The position numbers and the translations under genes were made by a program. Below, piece by piece: positions 13,035 through 25,039 of a stretch of DNA of 64,000 nt. The DNA lies in assembly GCA_024516035.1 (NCBI GenBank), contig CM044965.1, forward strand, positions 27,728,425 to 27,792,424, given 5' to 3'. Under the pieces are notes generated by a model. It was given only the letters and a program-made list of their open reading frames with translations, searched no databases and was not told where the DNA came from. Each line of letters opens with the position of its first letter. The first letter of the stretch is position 1. Origin of the DNA: Bactericera cockerelli (lineage: Eukaryota > Arthropoda > Insecta > Hemiptera > Triozidae).

Positions 13035-13140
13035 CATTTTTCTTTATTCGTCTGGGTTTGATGACCGTCTCCCACTTGATGCAGGCTTTTCTTGGGCCAG
13101 GGCTGTGGGTTCGAAACCGCAGGCAACCAAAGATATTTTT
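13035..13140 (+). mobile_element. tRNA-like SINE head
   Basis: The text gaccgtctcccacttgatgc...gggccagggctgtgggttcgaaacc has box-B-like GGTTCGAAACC and a tRNA-like length, followed by T-rich sequence. There is no convincing acceptor stem, so it is read as a SINE head rather than a tRNA gene. Confidence 0.4.
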
Positions 13141-14263
13141 TAAATTTAAATGGAATTGTCATTTTTCTATTTCATTTCAATTAAACATTTCCCTAAAATG
13201 TTTTTTGTATACTATGTCAGTTGGCAATTATTTATAGAGCAGTTCAAAATAAAAATTTACTTTGTTAATAATAAAAAAAATCGATCTCGATTTAATGTAA
13301 AAGATTTAATGTTAGAAAAAAAAAAAAAAAAAAAAAACCCCATATCTATGTATACTGTGTCAGATGTGGCAACTCGTTATAGAGCAGTTCGTTGAATGAA
13401 TAAATTTAATTGTTTCTCTCTGGAAAAATCTTGAACCCTAATGGATAACCCGACACAGGTATCTGTTTGCAGGTATTATATACTGTCAAAATCAGAAGAG
13501 ATAAATCAACAAACACACTGTGCCTACAAAACAATTGTGCCTACAAAACCACTGTTCCGTTTAATTGAATACAATAACAACACGTTGATAGCACTACTTA
13601 TATTACTATCCTCCAGTATAAATATACATACCCTCCAGTATAAATATACAAGGTGGTATCGACGCAGCCAGTGTGATGTATCAACGGCCACATTGACAAC
13701 CTCTTTAGAAAAGTCGTATACATACCCAAGCCAGTATTTAGATTATGCCAAAAACAGATAAAAATCCTGAGAAGTACAACATGAAAAGGAACACGCAAAA
13801 AGAAAACATGTATATCTAATTATTTATTATTATCATTATTTTTATTTCGCACACCAAGCTTTCCACAATGTCTACGTCGCGGCGTCGTAGGGAATTGAAC
13901 CCGGCCTATCTGTGACGAAAGCGAGATGGTGACTTTGACGACTTATCCATCCTATGTAACATGACTACCCTACATTTTGAGTTAATCACAACAAAAGTTA
14001 CTAAAACCCGCTTTCCTAAATATTTGTGATACTTTGTACCCGAACCACCACACTCCATGTCACCTAAGCCTCAACGATCGAGTTACAAAAGTTGATAAAA
14101 CCCTGTATAAAAAACACTATACACATCATTACAATACATTATGCATACTATAATTACTATGTATGTGTATTAATAGTTGGTATACAAACAACTCCACAGC
14201 ATTCAATTACAATAACTCACAATGTACACATCATATCACACCACGTTTGATTTACAATGGTAA
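13141..14263. other. Non-coding DNA with short duplication
   Basis: A diverged pair (atactatgtcagttggcaat...atagagcagttc at about 13,208 and atactgtgtcagatgtggca...atagagcagttcg at about 13,350) flanks a poly-A run (13,316-13,337). About 13,875-13,960 contains an antisense tRNA-like stretch (gaattgaacccggcc). Confidence 0.4.
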
Positions 14264-14389
14264 ATATCCCATAGAAGCCAATACAACAATGAAGATACAG
14301 TAGAGGAATTAATTGCCCAGAAAGATCTATTGGTACCTGATACAGTGTGGACCTTGGTCGAAGAAATGAAGTCTTACACAATGAGATGA
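14264..14389 (+). CDS. Possible exon of an unrecognised gene
   Basis: An open + frame with protein-like composition, residues ...NNEDTVEELIAQKDLLVPD..., ending at TGA 14,387-14,389. An acceptor-like atcccatag lies just before it. I do not recognise the family. It is grouped with the next three stretches only because all are on + within 1.2 kb and read like ordinary protein. It could also be a chance frame or a decayed retrocopy. Confidence 0.25.
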   Translation: MSHRSQYNNEDTVEELIAQKDLLVPDTVWTLVEEMKSYTMR

Positions 14390-14450
14390 AAATAGCCATA
14401 ACTTCATGTGTAAACTATCCTAGCGATTGTATTTCATCGTGATATATTAA

Positions 14451-14741
14451 GTAATTGTAGTTTATATCCATTGTAATTTTATTGAAACTATCGTATTTCT
14501 ATGTGTATTTTATCATATCGATCAGCGGGACTATTTCAGTAACCTCAGAGATATTAGAAAGGATTTTCCTGAGGATGGAGGAGTCTTCATTGCCATTAGT
14601 GAAGCACTCAAGCTCTGCAATCCATTCCTAGATATTGAAATAAGATCTGTGAGATGCTTGTTGCTTTTGCAGTTTTGCCATGAGTACAACAGCACTTATC
14701 ATTATCACTTATCATTCTGTATACTCGTACTTGCTATTTGA
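14451..14741 (+). CDS. Possible exon of an unrecognised gene
   Basis: Open for 96 codons without a stop. The most protein-like part is about 14,520-14,650 (DQRDYFSNLRDIRKDFPEDG, then GVFIAISEALKLCNPFLDIE). A plausible acceptor is ctatttcag at 14,531-14,539 and a plausible donor is gtgaga at about 14,649. No family was recognised and phase with the next stretch is not proven. Confidence 0.3.
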   Translation, partial: VIVVYIHCNFIETIVFLCVFYHIDQRDYFSNLRDIRKDFPEDGGVFIAISEALKLCNPFLDIEIRSVRCLLLLQFCHEYNSTYHYHLSFCILVLAI

Positions 14742-14797
14742 GCATTTCTGAATTTTTACAGAGCTATTAATAGCTCATTTTATCCAAAAAAATTGTT

Positions 14798-15091
14798 GTG
14801 AAATATATGATAAGCGCTTGCTGTGTTGTGTGGTTTTTTTTTTGTCTATTTTTGAAAAATATCAGATTTCACTTATCTGATGCTAGTTGTGCGTCCTTCA
14901 GTGATATTCTAAAGTTTAAAGGGGCCATCATAGAGGGTACTTTTCCTCCCTCACACTCCATCTGTGAAGTTTATAATAAAGTTTCAACTGTTCTATTACA
15001 GCATGAAGTATATACCCTCATGCCTTTATTCAGAAATAAAATAAATAAATTGGTTCAGTTACCTACTTTTCACGAGTATCCTCTAGTCTAA
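14798..15091 (+). CDS. Possible exon of an unrecognised gene
   Basis: Open + frame of 97 codons. The N-terminal third (poly-T, hydrophobic) looks like translated intron; an acceptor-like aaaatatcag precedes about 14,866. From there it reads RFHLSDASCASFSDILKFKG... to ...LPTFHEYPLV then TAA. It is protein-like but unrecognised. Confidence 0.3.
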   Translation: MKYMISACCVVWFFFCLFLKNIRFHLSDASCASFSDILKFKGAIIEGTFPPSHSICEVYNKVSTVLLQHEVYTLMPLFRNKINKLVQLPTFHEYPLV

Positions 15092-15297
15092 ATCCCATCA
15101 TTTCATCATCCAAAGATTCTCATCTTAACCATTTTAGTCAACAACCTCTCTAGGGTGTGTCGGATTGCTTACTCATACATAATGATGTTCATGTCAATTC
15201 TATGATGATCTGACGAAAGTGTGAAGGGGCTTGACATCTTCTCCATATACACTTGCAAATTGATATTATAGTGGTAAAATGGATGATAATGTTACTT

Positions 15298-15408
15298 CCA
15301 GGGTCTTTAGCTACGCCAAGTTTTTTTGATGTTATGAAACCGGAGTTAGTAAGTAAAGGTTTCGGAACGTTATCCATGATGTGCCATTTTATAATTTTGA
15401 AGAGTTGA
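15298..15408 (+). CDS. Possible exon of an unrecognised gene
   Basis: Short open + frame after an acceptor-like gttacttccag: GSLATPSFFDVMKPELVSKG, then FGTLSMMCHFIILKS and stop. Protein-like composition, unrecognised. May belong with the three preceding stretches. Confidence 0.25.
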   Translation, partial: PGSLATPSFFDVMKPELVSKGFGTLSMMCHFIILKS

Positions 15409-17149
15409 TAACACAGTTGATCTTAACACCAACTAGCGTCCCAGTTGCAAAAATAGGTTCAATCAAAATTGGTTGGACAGTGTTTTTAATATTTATTCAT
15501 CTACTTGCTTTCTAGATATTTTATCATATATATATTATATTGTTCATGTGTAAATAAATGGTGATAAGGTGATGATGAAAATTGAGATGAATAATAGTAC
15601 CTACGAGTAAAACCAGTAGCAAAATGACCTCATAGGCTTGGTGTTTCATCGGGAATTTAGCCATCTTCGGATGAAGTGACTATCCCATATGGTGATTCAA
15701 TTTGTTGGGATCAATCAGACTTGAATGGTAGACAGTTCTAAATGTCCATACATAGACAGTGGGTATGGCTGTGTTGACACCAGTGATAAAATTACAAATC
15801 AGAGTAGTCTTTACGTTTCATCCAAAATCCACTGACATTTACTCATTTATCTTTGATTGGTTGTCTGAAAGGATCTTCTCAATGCCAGGATTTATCTATA
15901 AAAATCATAAGTATCTACTTACGAGTAATGATAGATAATTTTTGGTCAATGAATATGTATGTGAGTGGATGTAGCTTTTGTAAGTATACCGTTCAAATCC
16001 AACCGTTGGCTAATGTGCTTAAATGAGCAACTATTTCAGAATAATTTTATGTTTTAGTTCCTTAATTAATCTAAGCAGTTCGTCCAACATTTCTTTAGGT
16101 TTCATACATTTTGTTAACTACTTGAAACAACTCAATGCATCATTATAATTATAACATTACCCATTAGATTACTGTGCGAAGCCTTTATAATATTTAGATT
16201 TTGATGTTACACAGTTAACCAAGACCAGTTTTGTCTTTATCTTCTAGTTGCTCTGATTTTATCATAGTACCCCAGAGATTTGCCCTGCACTTCTCAGAGC
16301 GACCTGACAGGCTGACATCAGTTGCTCCAAGAATCCATGCAGAATATCGACACAAGTGCCCTGGATTCTTGTGATTCCGAGTAGCGACTACCAGCACAAT
16401 ATGATGTAACAAGAGCAAATAGACATTTCAAGAATTCATTAGGTCTTATAATGAACATTATTTATGATGAAATAATTTTCACCACTAAAGTGGTAGGTTT
16501 GAGTACAAATAATTTGTACTTTGAATACAAATATTTGAGTACAAATAATTGGAACAGATGAAATTACAATATTGTAATATTAATCTTAGGTTTGTTTATT
16601 TAATAAAAATAAGTTATCCAGTAAAATATTGCTTGCATCTCAATATGAAACTGTGCAATATCTTTTAAATTCATCTATGAACTCATTTTTGTAAGAATAT
16701 TATTTAAAATTTCAATACTAAACTTTTGTTTTACATTTGTCTACTAGGCAACAAAGCTTGCTAATTTGCCATACAAATTGAATGTTACAAGGAAATACCT
16801 TACATTAACACCGCTTGCCTGGATCTTAGAATCCTAAATAAATAGGTCTTTCAAAATTAATACAAATTCAAAATTATACATGCACATTTTGTTGTGTTAT
16901 GTCATAATTTTATTTAATGAATGCTATCTCGACAGTAGCTAGTCCATTTCCTCAGAGTTCTGGTACATCTCAATGCCTCTATCTTTTGACAGTCCATACT
17001 AAATACCGTTTCTTCTTAATCGTTTTCTTTTGCGTTAGATCAGGAAATTTTTGATTTCATAGTTGTTTTTTTGTCCTTTCAAGACTGAATAATTTCAAAA
17101 CAAATTTTCTTTACTATGCCTTTACGGTATTGTATCTTTGGTTCTGTTA
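15409..17149. other. AT-rich non-coding DNA
   Basis: No supported gene. A few short protein-like frames occur near 16,215-16,420 on both strands but have stops and no clear splice sites. Confidence 0.4.
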
Positions 17150-17400
17150 GCTCTGGACATCTTATAGCAGTTGTTTCACCTTGGCCAAGTGAGGCATTGC
17201 ACCCAGCGGGGCAGGATATTTTTTACTTGGATGTTCGGGGTCCACTCATATCTCTTGAGGAAAAATGAGTATCTGCTCTAATATGAGCAGCAACTAGTGG
17301 CGGAATTATAGGCAAAAAATATTGTAGCTACGGAAAAGTCCCATAATTCTACGTTACCCAATAAAATTCTGATTCTATAACACAAGGAAACACACATTTA
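17150..17400 (+). mobile_element. tRNA-derived SINE, worn copy
   Basis: cagcggggcaggatat, then ttggatgttcggggtccact, gaggaaaaatgag, ctaatatgagcagcaactag, and a tail ending ataacacaaggaaacacatt match the copy at 20,240-20,512. The tRNA-like head is partly deleted. Confidence 0.8.
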
Positions 17401-18769
17401 TTTATTTAGTTGTTTCAGCCTAGCGAGAGCCTCGTGTTGTAAAAAAATGCTATTGTAAAGAAAAAAATAATAATTTTCATTTTATTTCCATCCGTCTCGT
17501 CATTTTGTCCATCGACATCATCTCTAGCTTCACTTTTTTCCTTCATTATTTTTAATACTATTCTTTTATTAGTATTCGTCGTTCTCACTCTTATTCTGCA
17601 AATTGCCGCGCGCTCTCTATCAAGCAAAACGCTAGTTTTGCAACGCCAAGATAAACAAAACGAGCGTGCTATACTTACGCTAAACCGAGTTCGTATGTAT
17701 TTTCTTTTGTAATTTTGACCTTCTTAAATAAAACTTTTTAATCTTTTTTCTTCATATTCGTGTTTTCCTCGTCGAATAGAAGATGACTACTTTTTATTTG
17801 ACCTTTTTCTGATACCCCTAACCGCTTTTACGAGCACCCCCAAAATTAGTAAAAAATTCATACTTTATTTTATTTTTTTTTTTTTTCCGCATTCGTCTTA
17901 CCATGGGCTTATATGGTTAAAGTAATTATTATGACATTTTGGTTACGAGTTCATAATGCTTGCAGCTCGAGGTTTTTAACAAAAAAAAACTTCCGCGGTC
18001 ACTCGGCGGCGCTTTGGCGGTACCGCCCATATCTCAAATGTGGCTGATGTTAGAAATCTGAAACTTTGTATGTTAATTATTTGACCAATTTACAGCTTTT
18101 TTTATTCTATGTAATTTTTATATAATTATAACCATTTATGAGTTATAACACTTTTTGTTGATTTCTGACGTTCACCGACCTCTCTTCACGTAATCACATG
18201 AATCGCTATTAAGGCTTTATTGTATCGAACTGAAAATTTCAAGACATATTCCTGAGTTTTGGCAGATGATTCCTCGTGAGAATAGCCATCTTCGAAAAAT
18301 TTACGGTTTTTAAGTTATAAGCTTCTTAAGTCATTGGTAGCGCACAACTTTATTTTGGATTGGAGTGTCTTCTCCGAGTCTCGGAATACCACACTTGTAA
18401 ATGAAATAAAATTAAGGTATTGATTGGTTCCTCAGCTGTAGGGTGTTTTCACCGACCTCCATTAGGTTCTTAGATAATACAGATGTACTATTTTCGACTA
18501 GTTGGTTTTTTTTTTTTTTAAATTTCAAGATGTGAGTCAGTGAATTATTCAATGAAATACATAATATAATATCTTTAAGGCTTTTTATAAAGATTGATCG
18601 ATCAATTAACAATTCAGTAAACTTTCTTTCAATATAATTAACAATTATACCGTAAGAAATTTTACTGAAACTAAGAAAATAATAATTTAATTTTTAATGT
18701 TTACAAAACTAAAATAATTATAGGTAGGTACCTAGTTAGGTGGGTCCTCTATTTAAAATTTTTAATGTG
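17401..18769. other. AT-rich non-coding DNA
   Basis: No coding frame or clear element. It contains poly-T runs at about 17,870-17,886 and 18,507-18,520. Confidence 0.4.
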
Positions 18770-18980
18770 GGTTTAACTTCGCTTTCAACTGCATATCACG
18801 ACGGGGGTGTTACCCTCCATTAGCAGGAAACTGACAAACCTGCTGCCCACATTAACCTCACCCAGCCTAAGTTGGGCTGGATTGCCAGCATCACGAAGTC
18901 TTCACCTCGCTAAACTTTGCTTAACATTGGTGATCCTACGAGAATTGATGTATTCAACGCGCCGTCGATGGCACCTAATT
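18770..18980 (-). mobile_element. 5S rRNA-derived SINE, antisense
   Basis: Read on -, the head matches 5S rRNA-like text (gatggcgcgttgaat...). The body and tail follow the family pattern: tgatgctggcaatcc, cccaacttaggctgggtgag, ...ggagggtaacacccccgtcg, ending tatgcagttgaaagcgaag. The central part of the 5S head is shortened here. Confidence 0.75.
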
Positions 18981-19084
18981 AGATCTGGCAAAAGTCATCT
19001 TTAGTTTTAGTATATTGCAAAGGCTTGCAAGCCAAGACTCGTCAATTTAAGTTCTGTAACAATTTCGCACAACTTACACGTGAA

Positions 19085-19250
19085 TTCAGGTTATACGATT
19101 AGCTCTGTGGTGAGATCCTCCCTACTCAATCGGGAAGTCTTCAAACCCCAGAGTCGACAAAATTTTTATTGTTAATTTGATTACAATACTATTGTGTGTA
19201 AGCGATTCCGGTTCTCTTGTGTTGACCTAGAACCTGAATGGGGATTTTAT
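19085..19250 (+). mobile_element. Truncated tRNA-derived SINE
   Basis: The text gattagctctgtggtgagat...ccccagagtcgacaaaattt followed by ttaatttgattacaatacta matches the sense copy at 6,236, then degenerates. Confidence 0.5.
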
Positions 19251-19274
19251 AATGACACAAAGAAAACATAATAC

Positions 19275-19749
19275 CACTGAGATCATATAACATAGAGGAA
19301 CCACATTCAGAAACAGAAGACTTTTATTTTTTTAAATTGAAATTAAATCACAAATAATAAAAAGTAGGTGCTTCCTACCCACCACTTGAAATTTTATAGA
19401 GTTCAAGTCAGAAAAACTTTATTTGGGCAGGAATATTTGAAAACGCAGTTTGGGGAATTTACCCGACCCCTGGGGTAAATACCCGGTAAATACCCAATTT
19501 TTATTTACCTTCCCGCGGGTATTTACCCCGCGGTACATCACTAGTTATATATAACTTGGTATCTGACGTAAAAATTAAGGATGTTTAGATATCCGCCACT
19601 GCATGAGGTAAACAAAAAATTGAAATAAATTGAACCAATCAGAGGCCGGGATTTGTTGAAAGAAGAACCATCAGCTGTTCAAAGTTGGACGCATAAATTT
19701 GTTCAGCTCGAGATAGGTAATGTTCCCTCTATGTTATATGATCTCAGTG
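19275..19749. mobile_element. MITE with 8-bp target-site duplication
   Basis: 475-bp element with terminal inverted repeats starting CACTGAGATCATATAACATA on both ends. It is flanked by the exact 8-bp direct repeat cataatac (19,267-19,274 and 19,750-19,757). An 8-bp duplication is typical of the hAT superfamily and also of P elements. No transposase. A second copy in opposite orientation lies at 56,873-57,315. Confidence 0.93.
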
Positions 19750-20239
19750 CATAATACTGTAATACACATACACACCTAAACGGGTAGAGGTGTAAAAACA
19801 ATTCCAAGAAAATCATCTATACCTTAGTTCGGTTAAAAAGTTACGAGTTCGAAAAAATAGACACAGGTACCTAGACGCTAGCGAAAGGGTACCTACGTAA
19901 CACATTGTACATTTCTTGCAAAAAAGACAAATAAAAACTCGTTTACTTTTATTGTAGGTACCAGTCAAACCAGTCCAGCACGTGTTGTACCAAACAATAG
20001 ATGTAAAATATTCTCTTAACTGGGTAGCATTTTTATTTGAAATCCCGAAAATTCTAAAATCTCAATAACTTAAAATGAAGCTTCTATCCCTTGAATATTG
20101 AGTTACAATAAGAGCATTATTATTATATTAATGTAAACCCTGTTAAATGCGCCAATGATTTGTGTTATTGTATGATTTATTTGTGGTGAAGCACAAGACC
20201 TCTTCGCAGCATTAGTAATTAGTAAGTATAAGTAGTCAC

Positions 20240-20512
20240 AGTGGCCGAGTGAGTTAGCACGCTAGGCATTGCACGCACGGAGACCTGGGTTCGATCCCCA
20301 GCGGGGCAGGATTTTTTCTGCTCTGTACTTGGGTGTTCGGAGTCCACTCATACCTCGTGACGAAAAATGAGTAGCTGCTTTAATATTAGCAGCGACCAGT
20401 GGCAGAATCATAGTCAAAAATAAGATATTGGGATATTAAAGCTATGGAAAAGTCCTATAATTCTGCGCTACCCACTAAAATTGTGATATAATAATACAAA
20501 GAAACACATTTA
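20240..20512 (+). mobile_element. tRNA-derived SINE, best copy of its family
   Basis: tRNA-like head gtggccgagtgagttagcac...gacctgggttcgatccccag, with box A (tggccgagtg) and box B (ggttcgatccc), then a body gtactTgggtgttcggagtc... and a tail ending gtgatataataatacaaaga. Other fragments are at 8,060, 17,150 and 25,757. Confidence 0.9.
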
Positions 20513-20845
20513 TTTATTTATTAGTAAGTCTAGCCTACTTCACTTTTCGAATTCTATTACATTAATTTATTTATACTCTGGTAATTATCAAGTCGTTACT
20601 TATACAATAACTACTCACTATTCAACAAAACATTCTGTATGCACCTAGGTGTCCTAGGTATTCACATTATACCTTGAAAAAAAAATCAAGGTACAATAAT
20701 TTAGAAATATTGGGCTGTAGTAAAGAGATGGTGAGACAGAAAAAAATAAGCCATCAATATTTTCATAAAAAATAATTGTTCTACTTTATTTCATGTGTTG
20801 AATTTAGCAAATGGCAAACAATGTAACCAACCAAAAATACCTGAT
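20513..20845. other. AT-rich non-coding DNA
   Basis: No gene or repeat structure seen. Confidence 0.4.
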
Positions 20846-21372
20846 ATCCCCCAAAAATACACTTCGTGTGCAAAAGACGCCAAGAAAATAACAATCCCTT
20901 GTAAATAGAATTGCCTTGAAAACGATTGCCTAAAAAGGAATTGATATCAAATAAAGGCCAAGTTCTTGTGAACTGGATATTATGTACCCACAAAAGAGTC
21001 TCAAGTACATGAATCAAGCTGACGATTGGACATGATATTTCCCATTTTTCTGCTTTTTAACAACGCTAAAATTTAACATCAAAAAACTTGGCAAGTTCAA
21101 AGCATATTTTTGATGTTTCAAACTTGCCAAGATTTTTGATGTTAAATTTTAGCGTTGTTAAAAAGCAGAAAAATGGGAAATATCATGTCCAATCGTCAGC
21201 TTGATTCATGTACTTGAGACTCTTTTGTGGGTACATAATATCCAGTTCACAAGAACTTGGCCTTTATTTGATATCAATTCCTTTTTAGGCAATCGTTTTC
21301 AAGGCAATTCTATTTACAAGGGATTGTTATTTTCTTGGCGTCTTTTGCACACGAAGTGTATTTTTGGGGGAT
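20846..21372. repeat. 527-bp palindrome
   Basis: Two arms of about 250 bp (20,846-21,098 and 21,120-21,372) are near-perfect inverted copies around a loop of about 20 nt. As a result the same short translated frame appears on both strands. It is probably a foldback element or a head-to-head duplication. No target-site duplication was identified. Confidence 0.93.
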
Positions 21373-21520
21373 CTCTGATACAATCGTCAATTCACTTTCA
21401 TTAATAGCGCTCATGACAATTCCTTGTATGTCGCGACATGTCGCGTCGGTGGTCAATAAGTCAATGGGTTGGCTTATCAATGCCTTGCACACACACATAT
21501 TACTGCCGTAACAGTACATA

Positions 21521-23747
21521 CAGTATGTTTCAGAAAAGGTGGCCACCCCCTCGTAACTTTTGAACGCGACGGAATTTTTCAATTCTGTAAAGTCCTAGGT
21601 ATAGGAAGTGCCCTACGGCCCATCCTGTGGTCATATTTATTTTTGGCCCCGGTCGGCCCTTCCGGCTTTTAGGCCATATTTTTTCATTTTACTCGCGAAT
21701 TTTAAATGGAATGCTATATTTTTTATTCCTGTTAATTAAAGTCCAAGTTAAGCTGAGTATAATGAGCTTTTAAAATTTTCAAAAACCTTATCAGGGGCGG
21801 AGCTAGTAGGGTGCAAGTTTCAAAATTGTTGCACCCTGTATTTCAGCGTTAGTTAGATTTTTTAGTACTTTCTTTATGTTCATAGGTTCAAAATATTGTT
21901 TTACACCATATTAAATCAACAAAATATTCTTGTTTACTTCTAATCAGGGTCATAGTAAGGTTTTTGTAAAAGTACTTTTTTTCTCACGTCAATTTTTCCG
22001 TAAATTAATGGTGTTCTCAAAATTGGCATTTTTAGAGGTGAAAGTCTGCAGTGACATATGTTTTTTATGCTTGAAATCGAAAGAAAACTTAACGGAGAAT
22101 CGATTAAAATAATAAAAAAAGCCATTTAACCTGCTAGTTTTTTCACGACAGTGTCCGGTAAAGTGGGTGAATTTCGTATTGGATTTTTTTGTTGTTGAGG
22201 AAACACAATTGGCATAGAAAATAAATAATACCTAATAAGGGAATAATACTTCAATTAACATAACTAAATGCTAAATTAAATGAAGATTATTTCTTCTAAA
22301 TCAGTGCCGGATAATTTTTTTTTTCTCTCTCTCTTTCTCTCTCTCTTCGCCTCTTTAAAATAATTGAATTGGTTTAATTTTCACCCTCAAGAGTTTGGTA
22401 CTTGACCTGGTATTTTTTTCTCTTAAAATTCGAGATAATTAGATTTTTATTTAGAGACCTGGTATTCATTACTAGCAACACCAATATGATTTTTTTTTTT
22501 TAAATTTGGGTTTAATATCGCGTTTCAACTGCATGGTCATATCATAACGGGGGTGTTACATTCCATTCGCAAGAAACTCACCAACCTGCTAAACACATTT
22601 ATCTCACCCAGCCTGGGTTAGGCCGGAATGCCAGCATCACGAAGTCTTCTCCTCGCTGGACGTTGCTTGACTTCGGTGATCCTACAAGAATCGTTGCAAT
22701 CAAAGCGCCATCGGACTGACTCCAGAATTATTGACAATGTGTTTTCTACAGATTTTACCAACTTACCAACTAAAATTGTCTCAAGAGGGGTCCCCTAGGC
22801 GATCCATGCCACATGTCAGTGGCATGGATCATATATATAACCTGCAATAGATGTGAAGTGTACTTGAATTTGAAATAAATTGTTTGAGTTTGTGACCTTT
22901 TTGATACAACTTGAATTTTGAAAAGTAAAAAAAAGAGAGAGAGAGAAAAAAAATATCCGGCACTGATTTAGAAGAAATAATTTTCATTTAATTTCGCATT
23001 TAGTTATGTTTATTGAAGTAATATTCCCTTATTAGATATTATTTACTTTCTATGCCAATTGTGTTTCCTCAACAACAAAAAACATCCAATACGAAATTCA
23101 CCCACTTTACCGGACACTGTCGTGAAAAAACTAGCAGGTTAAATGGCTTTTTTTATTATTTTAATCGCTTCTCCGTTAAGTTTTCTTTCGATTTCAAGCA
23201 TAAAAAACATATGTCACTGCAGACTTTCACCTCTAAAAATGCCAATTTCGAGAACACCATTAATTTACGGAAAAATTGACGTGAGAAAAAAAGTACTTTT
23301 ACAAAAACCTTACTATGACCCTGATTAGAAGTAAACAAGAAAAATTTTTTGATTTCATATGGTGTAAAACAATATTTTAAACCTATGAACATAAAAAAAG
23401 TACTAAAAAATCTAACTAACGCTGAAATACAGGGTGTAACAATTTTGAAACTTGCACCCTACTAGCTCCGCCCCTGATAAGGTTTTTGAAAATTTTAAAA
23501 GCTCATTATACTCAGTCTAACTTGGACTTTAATTAACAGGAATAAAAAATATAGCATTCCATTTAAAATTCGCGAGAAAAATGAAAAAATATGGCCTAAA
23601 AGCCGGAAGGGCCGACCGGGGCCAAAAATAAATATGACCACAGGATGGGTCATAGGGCACTTCCTATACCTAGGACTTTACAGAATTGAAAAATTCCGTC
23701 GCGTTCAAAAGTTACGAGGGGGTGGCCACCTTTTCTGAAACATACTG
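21521..23747. mobile_element. Foldback element with about 0.8-kb inverted ends
   Basis: 2,227-bp element. The ends are CAGTATGTTTCAGAAAAGGT and its inverted copy, flanked by TA on both sides (21,519-21,520 and 23,748-23,749), as in Tc1/mariner-type elements. The left arm (about 21,521-22,330) and right arm (about 22,930-23,747) are nearly identical inverted copies. The roughly 600-bp centre holds a 5S-derived SINE. No transposase frame is seen, so it would need to be moved in trans. Confidence 0.92.
22505..22722 (-). mobile_element. 5S rRNA-derived SINE nested in foldback element
   Basis: Antisense copy in the single-copy centre of the 21,521-23,747 element: gcgtttcaactgcatggtca...gggggtgttacattcc...cctgggttaggccggaatgc...ctcgctggacgttgcttgac, ending at the 5S-like head near 22,720. 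It sits after a poly-T run. Confidence 0.85.
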
Positions 23748-23947
23748 TATAGTAAAGCATGGTATAGATCTAGTCATAACTTCCATAACAATAGTCATAG
23801 TAGGGAATGATAGAATAGTTACACACTCCATAAGAGTGACAGTGAATCAATCACCATATTATGTATGCCATCCTGTGCTGAACTGAAAGACAATACATTT
23901 AATATTGAGTATAGGAACCCAACAATACATCAACAATAAGAATTTTA

Positions 23948-24092
23948 GTCGAACCTGGATATAAGAGAACAATTTCCAGGTGAAATTTACCTCTCTATAA
24001 GGGAAAGTAACCTCTTTATAAGAGAAACCTGGATATTGCCTATAAGAGAGAAAAAATTGATCCTTTGAGTTCTCTTGTACCTAGGTTTGACA
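23948..24092. repeat. Short element with imperfect inverted ends
   Basis: gtcgaacctggatataagag at the left pairs with cttgtacctaggtttgac at the right as an imperfect inverted repeat. The inside repeats tataagag / cctggatat motifs. Possibly a MITE; no duplication was confirmed. Confidence 0.45.
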
Positions 24093-24819
24093 ATATTACA
24101 TGTAACAATTTTTGGATATGACAATAATCTCAACCCTATACATATATGTGTAGCCACTTAGCCACATTTCGGGTGCGACATTCAATTACATTAATAAGGG
24201 TGTTAAGTTTCTGACTAGCGCTAATCAACAAATTAGTTGGTGAGTAAATCAATGAAGTTTTGATCAATGTACCTAAAAGGAACATAGGTAGTATTCCATA
24301 TTCCCTGAAGTAAAGATAATTCAGTTCCAGGCAAAATAAATCCTTATTATTTAAACTTTGGGGGGGGGGGAAATTTTTCCGTCACCAAAAAAATACATAG
24401 GTAACAACAGCAATTATTATTACAATGACTGCAATATATCCAATGACAGCAATAACATATACTTTATACGTAATGATATGAACATGGTTTATAATGAGAC
24501 ATTCATCGATTAGAATATCATTATTGGCAATGTGGTTTGTTCTGATAATAGGCTCGCAGAATCAAAACTAGGTACTCCAAATTTATGTATGTAGGTCTGA
24601 TTATTATAATATATGTGATTCGTTCGCTTAAAAGAATGACAAGTTAGTATTATAAATTAATGGTATAAATTACTAGGTATTTCACCCGTGCTAGGTATTA
24701 CTGGTACTTATTGAAAATGGTAATACATATTTTAATTTTCTAGGTAATTTGACGGGGTTTAATGGGGGGGCTCAACTCTCATGAAAATTTCAATATCTTT
24801 TACCGTTTGGCCTCTAAAA
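24093..24819. other. AT-rich non-coding DNA
   Basis: No supported feature apart from a 10-base G run at 24,361-24,370. Confidence 0.4.
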
Positions 24820-24912
24820 TTAACCTCCATGGGTGGATTCGAAACCAGTTCAAAACTCTCACCAATCCATCTGCTCACCACGCTGGACGTTGCTTCACTT
24901 CAGTGATCGGGT
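24820..24912 (-). mobile_element. 5S-derived SINE remnant
   Basis: Only the head survives: caccacgctggacgttgctt then cacttcagtgatcggg, the reverse complement of the central 5S rRNA-like region. Confidence 0.5.
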
Positions 24913-25039
24913 GTGAAATCTTTACAAAATACAATATCCTCTGTTTACCCTGCAAGAATAAGACTAAAGAGCTCTTTTACTCTCACATGCAATCTAAACA
25001 AAGACTCATTTATTGGTGTGTCATTAATGTCATAATCAT

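Noticed and set aside
20240..20310. Genuine tRNA gene
   Set aside because: Box A and box B are present but the acceptor stem does not pair and the sequence continues into a dispersed repeat body; the same holds for the other tRNA-like heads.
20781..21404. Identical short protein frames on both strands (MIHVLETLLWVHN...)
   Set aside because: Consequence of the palindrome; no other coding evidence.
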